From CAIUGU01 sp040080215 (lineage in GTDB: Bacteria; Pseudomonadota; Gammaproteobacteria; Steroidobacterales; Steroidobacteraceae), in the NCBI GenBank assembly GCA_040080215.1, contig JBEBIT010000001.1, positions 124,001-188,000 on the forward strand: a stretch of DNA of 64,000 nucleotides, in the 5' to 3' direction. Of the stretch, positions 40,006-49,398 are shown piece by piece. Under the pieces are notes generated by a model. It was not told the DNA's origin, did not search any database, and saw only the letters and a list, made by a program, of their open reading frames with translations. The position numbers and the translations under genes were made by a program. The stretch's first letter is position 1. Every line of letters begins with the position of its first letter.

Positions 40006-42105
40006 ATGGCAACGCCACTTAAGCCCGCGGTGCTTCCCGAACTGCGGCCGGTGACGGCGCTTTCTGGCGTCGGGCCGGCCCTTGCGGAAAAGCTCGCAAA
40101 GCTCGGGGTTTTCACGGTCCAGGATGCCCTGTTCCTGCTGCCGCTCCGCTACGAGGACCGCACGCGTGTCGTCGCGATCGGTTCGCTGCAGGCGGGGGAC
40201 CGTGCGGTAGTAGAAGGAGAAGTGCAACTCGCGGAGATCGTCTTTCGGGGCAGGCGACAGCTCATCTGCAGGATCGCGGACGGCTCCGGGTTTCTCACGC
40301 TGCGCTTCTTCCACTTCTCCGGTGCACAGCAGGTTGCGCTGGCGCGCGGGGTGCGCATTCGCTGCTTCGGCGAGGCCAGGCGAGGGCCGCTCGGTCTCGA
40401 GATCGTCCATCCCGAGTATCACCGCGTCGAAGCGGATGCGGCTCGAGGAACAGAAGACGCGCTGACGCCCGTCTACCCTGCGACCGAAGGCGTGGCGCAA
40501 GCCCGCCTGCGTCGCTTGACGACGTTGGCCCTGAAGGAGCTCAAAGGCGAAGGGGTGTGTGACTGGCTGCCTTCGGGACTTTTGCAGGGACTCGACATGC
40601 CGACCTTGGCGTCGGCTCTGCAGTACGTGCATCGACCGCCCCCGGATGCCAGCGTCGAGTTGCTCGCAGCCGGACTTCATCCCGCACAACGCCGGCTGGC
40701 CTTCGAGGAATTGCTGGCGCAGCAGCTGAGCCTGCGGTTGCTCCGCAAGAACATCCAGAGCGATCCCGGGTGGGCGATGCCTGCGGGCAGGCAACTGCTC
40801 GATCGGTTCCTCTCCAATCTGCCGTTCGCATTGACGGGTGCGCAAGCACGCGTCTGGAAGGAAATCGAGGCCGATCTCGCGGCAGCGAAACCCATGCTGC
40901 GCCTTGTCCAAGGAGACGTCGGGTGCGGCAAGACCGTCGTGGCGGCACTTGCGGCCCTGCACGCTGTCGATGCTGGCTTCCAGGTGGTGCTGATGGCGCC
41001 GACGGAACTGCTGGCCGAACAGCACGCCCGCAATTTCGCAAACTGGCTCGAACCGTTGAATGTATCGCTGGCGCTGCTGACCGGGCGGCTGGGCGTGCGC
41101 AAGCGGTCGGAAATACAGGCGGGGCTCGCGTCCGGCGAGATCAGCGTTGCAGTTGGCACTCACGCGCTCTTCCAGGAACAGGTGGCGTTCTCGCGACTCG
41201 GGCTCGCCATCATCGACGAGCAACATCGTTTTGGCGTGCATCAGCGCTTGTTGCTCAGGGAGAAGGGCCAGGCAAGCGGCCGGTATCCGCATCAGCTCAT
41301 CATGACGGCGACGCCGATCCCGAGGACGCTCGCCATGACGGCCTACGCCGACCTCGACGTGTCGATCATCGATGAGCTGCCGCCCGGCCGCACGCCGGTA
41401 AAAACGGTTGTGCTGCCCGAGTCGCGGAGAGTGGACGTGATCCAGCGAATCCTGGAGGCATGCCAGGGCAAGCGCCAGGCCTATTGGGTCTGTCCGCTTA
41501 TCGAGGAGTCGGACCTGCTGGAGGCACAGGCAGCGGAAGAAACCGCCGCCACGCTCGCCGAGGCGCTGCCGGGTCTTGCGGTCGGGTTGATTCACGGCCG
41601 CCTGACCGGCCAGCAGAAGGATGCGGTCATGGCGAGCTTCAAGGCCGGGGACATCCAGCTTCTTGTCGCGACGACCGTCATTGAAGTGGGCGTGGACGTG
41701 CCGAACGCAAGCCTGATGGTGATCGAGAATGCCGAGCGCATGGGACTCGCGCAGCTGCACCAGCTTCGTGGCCGGGTCGGCCGCGGCAGCCAGGAAAGCA
41801 CGTGCGTGCTGCTCTACAAGCCGCCGTTGACCGAGATTGCCCGCGAACGACTCGGGGTCATGCGCGATACCAACGATGGCTTCGAGGTGGCACGGCGTGA
41901 CCTCGAACTGCGTGGGCCCGGCGAACTGCTCGGTACACGCCAGACAGGGCTCGCCCGGATGCGGGTGGCTGACCTGCTTCGCGACGCAGACCTGCTGCCA
42001 CGCGTCCAGCTGGCGGCAACGGCGCTGCTCGAGGGCAACGAGACAGTCATAGCACCGCTACTGAGCCGATGGATCGGCACAGGTGAACGCTTCAGCCGGG
42101 TTTGA
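40006..42105 (+). CDS. recG: ATP-dependent DNA helicase RecG
   Basis: RecG regresses stalled replication forks and processes branched DNA. The 699-residue product has a wedge/OB domain (about 55-150), and helicase motifs including Walker A GDVGCGKTVVA, IIDEQHRFGVHQR (DEQH box), MTATPIPRTLAMT, TTVIEVGVDVPNAS and QLRGRVGRG. A GGGAGGG ribosome-binding site precedes the ATG at 40006. It ends 115 bp before ubiA. Confidence 0.96.
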   Translation: MATPLKPAVLPELRPVTALSGVGPALAEKLAKLGVFTVQDALFLLPLRYEDRTRVVAIGSLQAGDRAVVEGEVQLAEIVFRGRRQLICRIADGSGFLTLRFFHFSGAQQVALARGVRIRCFGEARRGPLGLEIVHPEYHRVEADAARGTEDALTPVYPATEGVAQARLRRLTTLALKELKGEGVCDWLPSGLLQGLDMPTLASALQYVHRPPPDASVELLAAGLHPAQRRLAFEELLAQQLSLRLLRKNIQSDPGWAMPAGRQLLDRFLSNLPFALTGAQARVWKEIEADLAAAKPMLRLVQGDVGCGKTVVAALAALHAVDAGFQVVLMAPTELLAEQHARNFANWLEPLNVSLALLTGRLGVRKRSEIQAGLASGEISVAVGTHALFQEQVAFSRLGLAIIDEQHRFGVHQRLLLREKGQASGRYPHQLIMTATPIPRTLAMTAYADLDVSIIDELPPGRTPVKTVVLPESRRVDVIQRILEACQGKRQAYWVCPLIEESDLLEAQAAEETAATLAEALPGLAVGLIHGRLTGQQKDAVMASFKAGDIQLLVATTVIEVGVDVPNASLMVIENAERMGLAQLHQLRGRVGRGSQESTCVLLYKPPLTEIARERLGVMRDTNDGFEVARRDLELRGPGELLGTRQTGLARMRVADLLRDADLLPRVQLAATALLEGNETVIAPLLSRWIGTGERFSRV

Positions 42106-42220
42106 ACGCGCGAGGGCGTCATGCCCGGCAGCCAACGGGACACGAGCAGAAATCCTTGTTGACCGGAGACGGCGATCAACGGCAAAGTCACTCCGCTCAA
42201 GTTCCAGGTCACGGGGACCC

Positions 42221-43165
42221 ATGACGACTCCCGCAGGCAACCGCCCACGCAGTTGGGGCGAACGCTTCAACGAAACCGCCTTCGCCACCGAAGTGTTGCC
42301 GCAACTCGCAGCGACGCTCGGCGACTACGGTCGCCTCATGCGCGTGGACCGCCCCATCGGCACGTTCCTGCTGTTGTGGCCGGCGCTGTGGGCACTGTGG
42401 CTCGCATCGGACGGGCATCCTCACCCGCGCGTCTTCATCGTGTTCACGTTGGGCGTGTTCCTGATGCGCTCGGCCGGCTGCGTCATCAACGATTTTGCGG
42501 ATCGCAAGATCGACCCCCACGTGCGCAGGACCCGCGAACGCCCGATGGCGCAGGGCCGAGTGGAGCCGAAGGAAGCCATCATGCTGTTCGTCGCGCTGTC
42601 GCTCATCGCGCTCGGACTCGTCATGACGCTCGACCGGTTCACGCAGCAGCTCGCCCTGATCGGCGCCGTGCTGACGGTGACCTATCCGTTCTTCAAGCGC
42701 TTCTTCCCGATCCCTCAGATGTACCTCGGCATCGCGTTCTCGTGGTCGGTGCCCATGGCGTATGCGGCAGAGGCGGGCACGATCTCGCGGATCGGCTGGC
42801 TGCTCTTCATGGCTTCGCTGCTGTGGACGACCGCCTACGACACCATGTACGCGATGGTCGACCGCGAGGACGACTTGAAGATCGGCGTGCGCTCCAGTGC
42901 CATCCTGTTCGGCGATGCGGATCGGGTTGTCATCGGGATCATGCAGCTCATGACACTGCTGGCGCTATGGCTGATCGGGCGCGACCTCGAGCTTGGCGCG
43001 TGGTACTACGGCGGGCTTGCATCCGCTGCATGCTTTTCGCTCTACGAGCAGTGGCTGCTTCGTGACCGCATTCCAGACAAGTGCTTTCGCGCGTTCCTCA
43101 ACAACAACTACTTCGGCATGGCCGTCTTCATCGGCATTGCCCTTGAGTATCTGTTCCGCACCTGA
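42221..43165 (+). CDS. ubiA: 4-hydroxybenzoate octaprenyltransferase
   Basis: UbiA attaches the polyprenyl chain to 4-hydroxybenzoate in ubiquinone synthesis. The 314-residue integral membrane protein has about eight or nine transmembrane segments and the two aspartate-rich Mg-prenyl-diphosphate motifs, NDFADRKIDPHVRRTRERP and DTMYAMVDREDDLKIG. I use the ATG at 42221, which gives the family length; the frame is open further upstream into recG. No ubiC gene is beside it. It is convergent with nhaA, 15 bp away. Confidence 0.95.
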   Translation: MTTPAGNRPRSWGERFNETAFATEVLPQLAATLGDYGRLMRVDRPIGTFLLLWPALWALWLASDGHPHPRVFIVFTLGVFLMRSAGCVINDFADRKIDPHVRRTRERPMAQGRVEPKEAIMLFVALSLIALGLVMTLDRFTQQLALIGAVLTVTYPFFKRFFPIPQMYLGIAFSWSVPMAYAAEAGTISRIGWLLFMASLLWTTAYDTMYAMVDREDDLKIGVRSSAILFGDADRVVIGIMQLMTLLALWLIGRDLELGAWYYGGLASAACFSLYEQWLLRDRIPDKCFRAFLNNNYFGMAVFIGIALEYLFRT

Positions 43166-43180
43166 AAGCAGCGGACTCCC

Positions 43181-44368
43181 TCAGTCGCCATTTGCCGGCA
43201 AGGCCGCTCTCAGGAAGAAATAGCCGGCGACCGCGGAAACGAGTGAACCCACAAGGATCCCGAGCCTGTCGTTCACTGGTGCACCGGCCGCCGACTGCTC
43301 GAACGCCAGGGACCCGATGAACAGACTCATCGTGAAGCCGATCCCGCAGAGGATCGCTGCGCCGTAGAGCTGCCTCCAGGTCACTCCCTCCGGCAATCGC
43401 GCCAACCCCAAGGCCACGGCGACCCACGCGAAAACGAAGACACCGACCTGCTTTCCGACGAACAGTCCGAGTGCAATGCCAAGCGGAATCGGCTCCAGCA
43501 GGTTCCAGAGCGTGAGCCCGGCAAGACTCACGCCCGCGTTCGCAAAGGCGAAGAGCGGCAGGATGCCGAAGGCGACCCACGGATGCAGCGCATGTTCCAC
43601 CTCCCTTAGCGGGGACCGGCTTGCCCTTGACGCATCCCGCATGGGGATCGCCAGTGCCGTGGCTACCCCTGCCAGAGTCGCGTGCACGCCGGACTTGAGC
43701 ACGCAGACCCACAGGATGAGCCCGACAACGAGGTACACAGCAACTCTGGTGACACGCCCGACGTTGATCGCGACGAGCGTCGTGACAGCGACTGCGGCAA
43801 GCAGTAGCGACACGATCGACAGCTCGCTCGTATAGAACAACGCGATGATCACGATGGCCCCGAGGTCGTCCATGATGGCCAGCGTAAGCAGGAATACCTT
43901 CAGGCCCAGGGGAACTCTGTTCCCGAGGAGCTGCAGGACGCCGAGCGCAAATGCGATATCCGTCGCGGAAGGAATCGCCCATCCTCGCAGACCGCCCGGA
44001 TCGCCCCAGTTGAAACCGACGTAGATCAACGCGGGCACCAGCATTCCACCCACCGCGCCGAAGGCAGGTAGCGCGATGCGCGCCCTGTCTGCCAGCTCCC
44101 CTTCCAGGACTTCCCGCTTAACCTCAAGGCCGATCAGCAGGAAGAAAACGGCCATCAGCCCGTCGTTTATCCACAAGATCAGGGGCTTCGCGAGCGCGAG
44201 GCTGCCCAGATGGACTGCCAACGGGAAGTCGAGCAACCTGCTGTAGAGGCCGGCTGCAGGCGAGTTGGCGAAGATCATCGCGAGCACGCCTGCAACTACC
44301 AGCAGGATTCCGCTCGAAGACTCGAGCTTGAGGAAGGCGCGGAGTGGATTGAGCGGCATGGGTGTCAT
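43181..44368 (-). CDS. nhaA: Na+/H+ antiporter NhaA
   Basis: NhaA exchanges sodium for protons across the inner membrane for pH and salt homeostasis. The 395-residue protein has about twelve transmembrane segments. Key family sequences are WINDGLMAVFFLLIGLEVKRE near residue 75, AIPSATDIAFALGVL and ILTLAIMDDLGAI-type sequence (here LLTLAIMDDLGAIVIIALFY), which holds the paired aspartates of the ion-binding site, and CGIGFTMSLFIGSLAF near the C-terminus. The start at 44368 is preferred; 44359 is also possible. Confidence 0.95.
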   Translation of the reverse strand: MTPMPLNPLRAFLKLESSSGILLVVAGVLAMIFANSPAAGLYSRLLDFPLAVHLGSLALAKPLILWINDGLMAVFFLLIGLEVKREVLEGELADRARIALPAFGAVGGMLVPALIYVGFNWGDPGGLRGWAIPSATDIAFALGVLQLLGNRVPLGLKVFLLTLAIMDDLGAIVIIALFYTSELSIVSLLLAAVAVTTLVAINVGRVTRVAVYLVVGLILWVCVLKSGVHATLAGVATALAIPMRDASRASRSPLREVEHALHPWVAFGILPLFAFANAGVSLAGLTLWNLLEPIPLGIALGLFVGKQVGVFVFAWVAVALGLARLPEGVTWRQLYGAAILCGIGFTMSLFIGSLAFEQSAAGAPVNDRLGILVGSLVSAVAGYFFLRAALPANGD

Positions 44369-44431
44369 TGTGCCGGCTCTGACACACAACTGTCGCCGTC
44401 GTTCAGCCCCGGGGCGCGCGTTCGAGGACTA

Positions 44432-45145
44432 TCAGCGCGTCGCATGCGCCACGGCCCACAACTCGACCCGCCTTGCCCCTGCCCTGACCAGCACTTTCGC
44501 CAGTTCGTTTGCGGTGCTGCCGGTTGTCACGACGTCGTCGAGGATGGCGATGGACGCCTTGTCCAGTCTTCCCTTGATCGCAAAGGCGCCTCGGACATTC
44601 TTCTTCCTCTCCTTGCGGGACAACGCGGCTTGCTCGCGGGTGTGCCGTTGCCGTACTGCCAGATCCGTTCGCAGCGGTATCGTGAGGATTCGGGAAACGG
44701 ACAGACCGAGTTCGACGGCCTGGTTGTAGCCCCGCTCCCGGAATCGCTCATCGGACAACGGCATCGGCACGATGATCCCGGGCATCTCGTGCGCCGTCCT
44801 GCCGAGCAACCGCCGCCCGAGCAGCGTCCCGAGGACGCGACCATGGGTTACCGCACCGTGGAACTTGAGCGCGAGCACCAAGTGATCGAGCGGATAGGTA
44901 TAGCGGAATGCACAGAAGGTGCCATGGAAGTGCGGCTTGTCCCTGATGCATGCGCCGCAGACAGCAGCGCCACGGAGATTGCCGGCAAGGGGATCGCCGC
45001 AGCGCTCGCAGGCGGGCGAGTTGGCCCCGAGTTCCGACTCGCAAGCGGCGCACAGGTCGAGGTCGGGCGGCTGGCCCGGCCCACCGCACAGGACGCAGGA
45101 GGTCGGCAGCAGGGACTGAGCAAAAGTTGACCATCCGTTGACCAC
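44432..45145 (-). CDS. comF: ComF family protein (phosphoribosyltransferase fold)
   Basis: ComF proteins help bring incoming DNA into the cell or process it during natural transformation; GntX belongs to the same family. The 237-residue product starts at a GTG (45145) with four CxxC-type pairs in the N-terminus (CVLCG, LCAAC, ACERCG, VCGAC), a zinc-binding region, followed by a type I PRTase domain with the PRPP loop IAILDDVVTTGSTANEL. Together with pilM-Q elsewhere in the window it suggests competence potential. It is divergent from bioB. The start is uncertain because no clear ribosome-binding site is seen. Confidence 0.9.
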   Translation of the reverse strand: MVNGWSTFAQSLLPTSCVLCGGPGQPPDLDLCAACESELGANSPACERCGDPLAGNLRGAAVCGACIRDKPHFHGTFCAFRYTYPLDHLVLALKFHGAVTHGRVLGTLLGRRLLGRTAHEMPGIIVPMPLSDERFRERGYNQAVELGLSVSRILTIPLRTDLAVRQRHTREQAALSRKERKKNVRGAFAIKGRLDKASIAILDDVVTTGSTANELAKVLVRAGARRVELWAVAHATR

Positions 45146-45160
45146 GATAGTGCGCTCGGG

Positions 45161-45189
45161 TTGACAGCGGATTGGCCCGCCTGAATACT
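45161..45189 (+). promoter_or_regulatory. Putative sigma-70 promoter of the bio operon
   Basis: A perfect TTGACA (45161-45166) is followed after 17 bases by AATACT (45184-45189). It lies 128 bases before bioB in the comF-bioB divergent region. No BirA operator (long TTGTAAACC-type dyad) is visible. Confidence 0.5.
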
Positions 45190-45316
45190 GCCCGCGCAAC
45201 AAGTCTGGCGACCGCCGCAGTCGCTTGGGAAGCACGAATGCCTGCGCGTTCCTGCAGAAACACTGCTTGATTGGACCGGCCAGCTCGGCCGGACCCCGTA
45301 ACCCGGAAGGATCTTC

Positions 45317-46378
45317 ATGATCGGCCTTGGACTCGAACGACTCGGACAGGTACGCACCGACTGGACACTGAACGAGGTCCGGACCTTGCTGGAGATGCCA
45401 TTCGCGGATCTCGTCTTCCACGCTCAGCGCGTGCATCGCGAGCAGTTCGACCCGAATGAAGTGCAGGTGAGCACGCTGCTGTCGATCAAGACGGGCGCCT
45501 GCCCGGAGGATTGCGCGTACTGCCCGCAAAGCGTCCGCTACGACACCGGCGTCGAGCGCGAAGCCCTTCTCGATGTCGACACGGTGCTGGAGAACGCCCG
45601 GGCAGCGCGTGCGAGCGGAGCAACCCGATTCTGCATGGGGGCCGCCTACCGCAATCCGAAGAAGCATCAGCTGGCTGCGGTGGCCGACATGATTCGCGGC
45701 GTCCGCGCACTGGGCCTCGAAACCTGCGCAACCCTCGGGATGCTGGAGCCGGAACAGGCCGAGGAGCTGAAGGCAGCAGGGCTCGATTACTACAACCACA
45801 ACCTCGACACGTCGGCCGGCTACTACGACAAGATCATCACCACGCGCACATACCAGGACCGCCTCGATACGCTGCAAGCGGTTCGCGATGCGGGTATCAA
45901 GGTGTGCTGCGGCGGCATTCTCGGCATGGGCGAGTCGAAGTCCGATCGTGCGGAGCTGCTGCATACGCTCGCCACGTTGCCCCAGCATCCTGACAGCGTG
46001 CCGATCAACCAGCTGGTGCAGGTGGCCGGCACACCCCTTTTCGGCTCGGCGCCGCTTGATCCACTCGATTTCGTGCGTACGATCGCGGTCGCGCGCATCC
46101 TCATGCCCAAGGCCCATGTGCGTCTGTCTGCAGGGCGCAGCGAGATGTCGGATGAATTGCAGGCGCTGTGCTTCCTGGCCGGTGCGAACTCCATCTTCTA
46201 CGGCGACAAGTTGCTGACGACCGGCAACCCCGAGGAAGACGCAGACCGCAAGCTGTTCTCGCGCCTCGGCATCCGTCCGGAGGCTGCCTCTCCTGCCACG
46301 GACGCCGCCCTGCCCCCGCTACCCCACCCGCATGGCGGACAGGCCGCACACCATGTCGACCATCGCGAACGGGGATAG
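45317..46378 (+). CDS. bioB: Biotin synthase
   Basis: BioB inserts sulfur into dethiobiotin by radical SAM chemistry. The 353-residue product has the CxxxCxxC cluster motif GACPEDCAYCPQS (C62, C66, C69) and the YNHNLDTS and RLSAGR segments typical of the family, including the arginine that holds the [2Fe-2S] cluster. It opens the bioB-bioF-bioH-bioC-bioD operon and overlaps the start of bioF. Confidence 0.97.
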   Translation: MIGLGLERLGQVRTDWTLNEVRTLLEMPFADLVFHAQRVHREQFDPNEVQVSTLLSIKTGACPEDCAYCPQSVRYDTGVEREALLDVDTVLENARAARASGATRFCMGAAYRNPKKHQLAAVADMIRGVRALGLETCATLGMLEPEQAEELKAAGLDYYNHNLDTSAGYYDKIITTRTYQDRLDTLQAVRDAGIKVCCGGILGMGESKSDRAELLHTLATLPQHPDSVPINQLVQVAGTPLFGSAPLDPLDFVRTIAVARILMPKAHVRLSAGRSEMSDELQALCFLAGANSIFYGDKLLTTGNPEEDADRKLFSRLGIRPEAASPATDAALPPLPHPHGGQAAHHVDHRERG

Positions 46379-47579
46379 CAGAGGCTCGCTGCTGGAACCG
46401 GTCCTTTGCGCGCGCCTCGCAGAATTCAGCACAGCGCGCTATCGCAGGCGGCGCCGCATCGAAATTGCGGATATCGCCCATCCGGTGCGGGTAGTGGTCG
46501 AGGGTCGCTCGTGTGTTTCATTCTGCAGCAATGACTATCTCGGGCTTGCGGCCCATCCCGCGGTCATTGCAGCATGCAGCGAGGCCGCACATCGTTACGG
46601 AGTTGGCAGCGGCGCTTCACACCTCGTCACCGGTCATGGTCCCGAGCACGACGCGCTGGAGGAAGAGCTTGCCCGATTCACGGGCCGGGAACGCGCGCTC
46701 GTCTTCTCGACCGGCTACATGGCCAACCTTGGCATTGCCAGCGCATTGTTCTCATCGCGTGATCGCGTCCTCGAGGACCGGCTGAACCACGCCTCGCTGC
46801 TGGATGCGGGGCTCGGCAGCGGTGCTCGCGTGAGTCGCTATGCCCATGCAGATGCGACAGCACTCGAACGGCGGCTTGCCCGGGCGGCCGACAAGGGAGC
46901 GACGGGCTGCACGTGGGTGCTGACGGACGGTGTTTTCAGCATGGATGGCGATGTCGCACCTCTCGCCGCGCTGGCGCGGGCGGCAACGCAGCATGGCGCA
47001 CATCTCGTCGTGGACGACGCACACGGAATGGGCGTCCTTGGCAGGAACGGCAGGGGCAGCGTTGATGCAGCGGGACTCGACGGGGTATCGGTTCCCATCC
47101 TGATGGGAACGCTCGGCAAGGCCTTCGGCACGTTCGGTGCTTTCGTAGCGGGCTCAGGCAGCCTGATCGAGCTGTTGATCCAGAAGTCGCGCACGTACAT
47201 CTACACGACGGCGCTCCCTCCTCCGATCGCGGCGGCCACCCGGGCCTCGCTGCGCATCTCGCAGGAGGAAGAGTGGCGGCGCGAGAGGCTGCACAGGCAC
47301 ATCGCGCGATTCCGCGAGCATGCGACAGCGAAGGGATGGCCGCTGCTTGCGTCTGCAACACCGATCCAGCCCTTGATTCTCGGCAGCGAGGAAGCAGCCC
47401 TTGGCGCGAGTGCAGAACTGCTCGAAGCAGGCGTTCTCGCAAGTGCCATTCGTCCGCCAACCGTTCCCGAAGGCAGCTCGAGGTTGCGTATCACGCTCTC
47501 CGCAGCGCACGAGGACAGCGACCTTGATTGCCTGCTGGCGGCACTGACAAGGCTCAAGGCCCTGCAGAACCTCGCATGA
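46353..47579 (+). CDS. bioF: 8-amino-7-oxononanoate synthase
   Basis: BioF condenses pimeloyl-ACP with alanine using PLP. The 408-residue product has SNDYLGLAAHP, HLVTGHGPEHDALE, DDAHGMGVLG and the PLP-lysine segment GTLGKAFGTFGAF. The ATG at 46353 overlaps bioB by 26 bp; an ATG at 46332 in the same frame is possible. Its stop overlaps the bioH start by ATGA. Confidence 0.95.
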   Translation: MSTIANGDSRGSLLEPVLCARLAEFSTARYRRRRRIEIADIAHPVRVVVEGRSCVSFCSNDYLGLAAHPAVIAACSEAAHRYGVGSGASHLVTGHGPEHDALEEELARFTGRERALVFSTGYMANLGIASALFSSRDRVLEDRLNHASLLDAGLGSGARVSRYAHADATALERRLARAADKGATGCTWVLTDGVFSMDGDVAPLAALARAATQHGAHLVVDDAHGMGVLGRNGRGSVDAAGLDGVSVPILMGTLGKAFGTFGAFVAGSGSLIELLIQKSRTYIYTTALPPPIAAATRASLRISQEEEWRRERLHRHIARFREHATAKGWPLLASATPIQPLILGSEEAALGASAELLEAGVLASAIRPPTVPEGSSRLRITLSAAHEDSDLDCLLAALTRLKALQNLA

Positions 47580-48379
47580 AGCTGCATGTCGAAATCGAGG
47601 GCACGGGCCCGGACCTCGTACTGCTGCACGGGTGGGGCTTGAACGCCGGAATCTGGGACGGTGTTGCCGCGGAGATGTCGGCCTCGCACCGCCTGCATCG
47701 CATCGACTTGCCGGGGCATGGCCACAGCGAGTGGTCGCCGCAGTGCGCGACCCTCGACGACTTCACGCGCGCGGTTGCACCGTATGTGCCAAGGCAGGCC
47801 ACGGTCCTCGGATGGTCGCTCGGAGGAATGATCGGCCTGCGCCTTGCGGCACTTGCGCCTGAGCGTATTGCGGGACTGGCGCTGATCTCGACCACGCCGC
47901 GATTCGTGACGGCCTCCGACTGGAAGCCGGCGATGACCCCGCAGGTGCTCGCCAGCTTCGGCGCCCGCTTGCGCGACGACTATCGCGCGACCATCCAGGA
48001 TTTCCTGGCGTTGCAGGTGCGTGGCGATGAGCGGGAGCTTTCCAGCCTGCGCGAACTGCGACACAAACTGATGTCGGGGGGCTTGCCGGTGCAGGCCGCG
48101 CTCGAGGCCGGACTCGGCGTGCTCGCCGTTGCGGACTTGCGCTCCACGCTACCGAAGATCGGCGTCCGCTGCCTCGTGATCGCGGGAGAGTACGACCGGG
48201 TTACCCCGCCGGATGCAGGTCGCTTTCTGGCCGAGCAGATCCCTGGCGCGCTGCTCCATGTGGTGCGCCGCGCGGGTCATGCTCCTTTCATATCTCACGC
48301 AGAGGACTTCCTTGCCGCCCTCCGCGCGTTCCTTGGCTTGGCGCCGCCGTCATTGGCCGCCGGCGGCACGACACTATGA
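47576..48379 (+). CDS. bioH: Pimeloyl-ACP methyl ester esterase
   Basis: BioH releases pimeloyl-ACP from its methyl ester, ending the BioC-BioH route to pimelate. The 267-residue alpha/beta hydrolase shows LLHGWGLNAGIWD, the nucleophile elbow GWSLGG with S81, D207 in GEYDRVTP and H235 in RAGHAPF. ATGA overlaps with bioF upstream and bioC downstream indicate tight coupling. Confidence 0.95.
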   Translation: MKLHVEIEGTGPDLVLLHGWGLNAGIWDGVAAEMSASHRLHRIDLPGHGHSEWSPQCATLDDFTRAVAPYVPRQATVLGWSLGGMIGLRLAALAPERIAGLALISTTPRFVTASDWKPAMTPQVLASFGARLRDDYRATIQDFLALQVRGDERELSSLRELRHKLMSGGLPVQAALEAGLGVLAVADLRSTLPKIGVRCLVIAGEYDRVTPPDAGRFLAEQIPGALLHVVRRAGHAPFISHAEDFLAALRAFLGLAPPSLAAGGTTL

Positions 48380-49266
48380 CGATTCGTCGGAATAGCGGCC
48401 AGGGTGGTGTTGCGCTCAGCAGCAAGGCGGTGCGCCGGTCGTTCGATGCAGCAAGCGCCGACTATGACGCGGCTGCCGTGTTGCAGAAGGAGGTCCGGGG
48501 CCGGCTGCTCGAGCGTCTGGACTTCGTCAAGCTGGAACCCGCGGTCATCCTCGACCTGGGGGCAGGTACTGGCCATGCCAGCCGGTCATTGAAGGATCGC
48601 TATCCGGGAGCGCGAGTGATTGCGCTCGACCTGGCGCAAGGCATGCTGGTCGAGGCCAAGCGCCGGGTCGGCTGGTTCCGCCGCTTCGAGAGGGTGTGTG
48701 CGGATGCAGGCAGGCTGCCGCTGAAGGACCGGTCCGTTGACCTCGTTGTCAGCAACCTGATGCTGCAGTGGTGCGACCCGCCTGATGCCGTGCTGAATGA
48801 GGTCAAGCGCATCCTCAAGCCCGGCGGACTGTTTACGTTCACATCGCTCGGTCCGGATACCCTTCGCGAGCTCCGGGTCTCCTGGTCGAAGGTGGACGAC
48901 CACCCGCACGTGCATCGCTTCATCGACATGCACGATCTGGGCGATGCCTTGGTGCGTGCGGGACTGGCCGAGCCCGTCCTCGACGTCGAGAACTTCACGC
49001 TCACTTATCAGGATGCCCGCTCCTTGATGCGAGAACTGAAGACGATCGGCGCGAGGAATGCCGCCCAGGAACGCAGCCCGGGGCTAACGGGCCGGGGTGC
49101 GCTACGCCTGCTCGAGAACGCATACGAGCAATTCCGGCAGGACGGGGTGCTCCCGGCAACCTACGAGGTCGTGTACGGACAGGCATGGGGTCGACTGACC
49201 GAGCCCCGCGCGGTGTCCGGGGGGTCCGAGGTCCGGATACCCGTGGATTCGCTGCGCAGACGTTAG
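48376..49266 (+). CDS. bioC: Malonyl-ACP O-methyltransferase
   Basis: BioC methylates malonyl-ACP to disguise it for pimelate synthesis. The 296-residue product is a class I SAM methyltransferase with VRRSFDAASADYD at the N-terminus, the SAM loop ILDLGAGTGHAS and SNLMLQWCDPP. It overlaps the bioH stop by four bases and lies 132 bp before bioD. Confidence 0.94.
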   Translation: MTIRRNSGQGGVALSSKAVRRSFDAASADYDAAAVLQKEVRGRLLERLDFVKLEPAVILDLGAGTGHASRSLKDRYPGARVIALDLAQGMLVEAKRRVGWFRRFERVCADAGRLPLKDRSVDLVVSNLMLQWCDPPDAVLNEVKRILKPGGLFTFTSLGPDTLRELRVSWSKVDDHPHVHRFIDMHDLGDALVRAGLAEPVLDVENFTLTYQDARSLMRELKTIGARNAAQERSPGLTGRGALRLLENAYEQFRQDGVLPATYEVVYGQAWGRLTEPRAVSGGSEVRIPVDSLRRR

Positions 49267-49398
49267 CCATTCATCAAGAGCGGGCGAGTCCCGCAAGGCG
49301 AGGATGGCCAGCGGGTCAATTCGTGAAGTTAGTATTTCTTATTGAATTCGGCGAATATTGTTGTCGATTTTAGTCCATCCATTAACTAAGTGCGGGTT

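Noticed and set aside
39874..41760. Minus-strand open frame of about 630 codons opposite ridA and recG
   Set aside because: It is low-complexity antisense of conserved genes.
44432..46117. A single 561-codon minus-strand gene covering comF and the region opposite bioB
   Set aside because: Only the last 237 codons show ComF domains; the upstream part is antisense to bioB and the bio promoter region.
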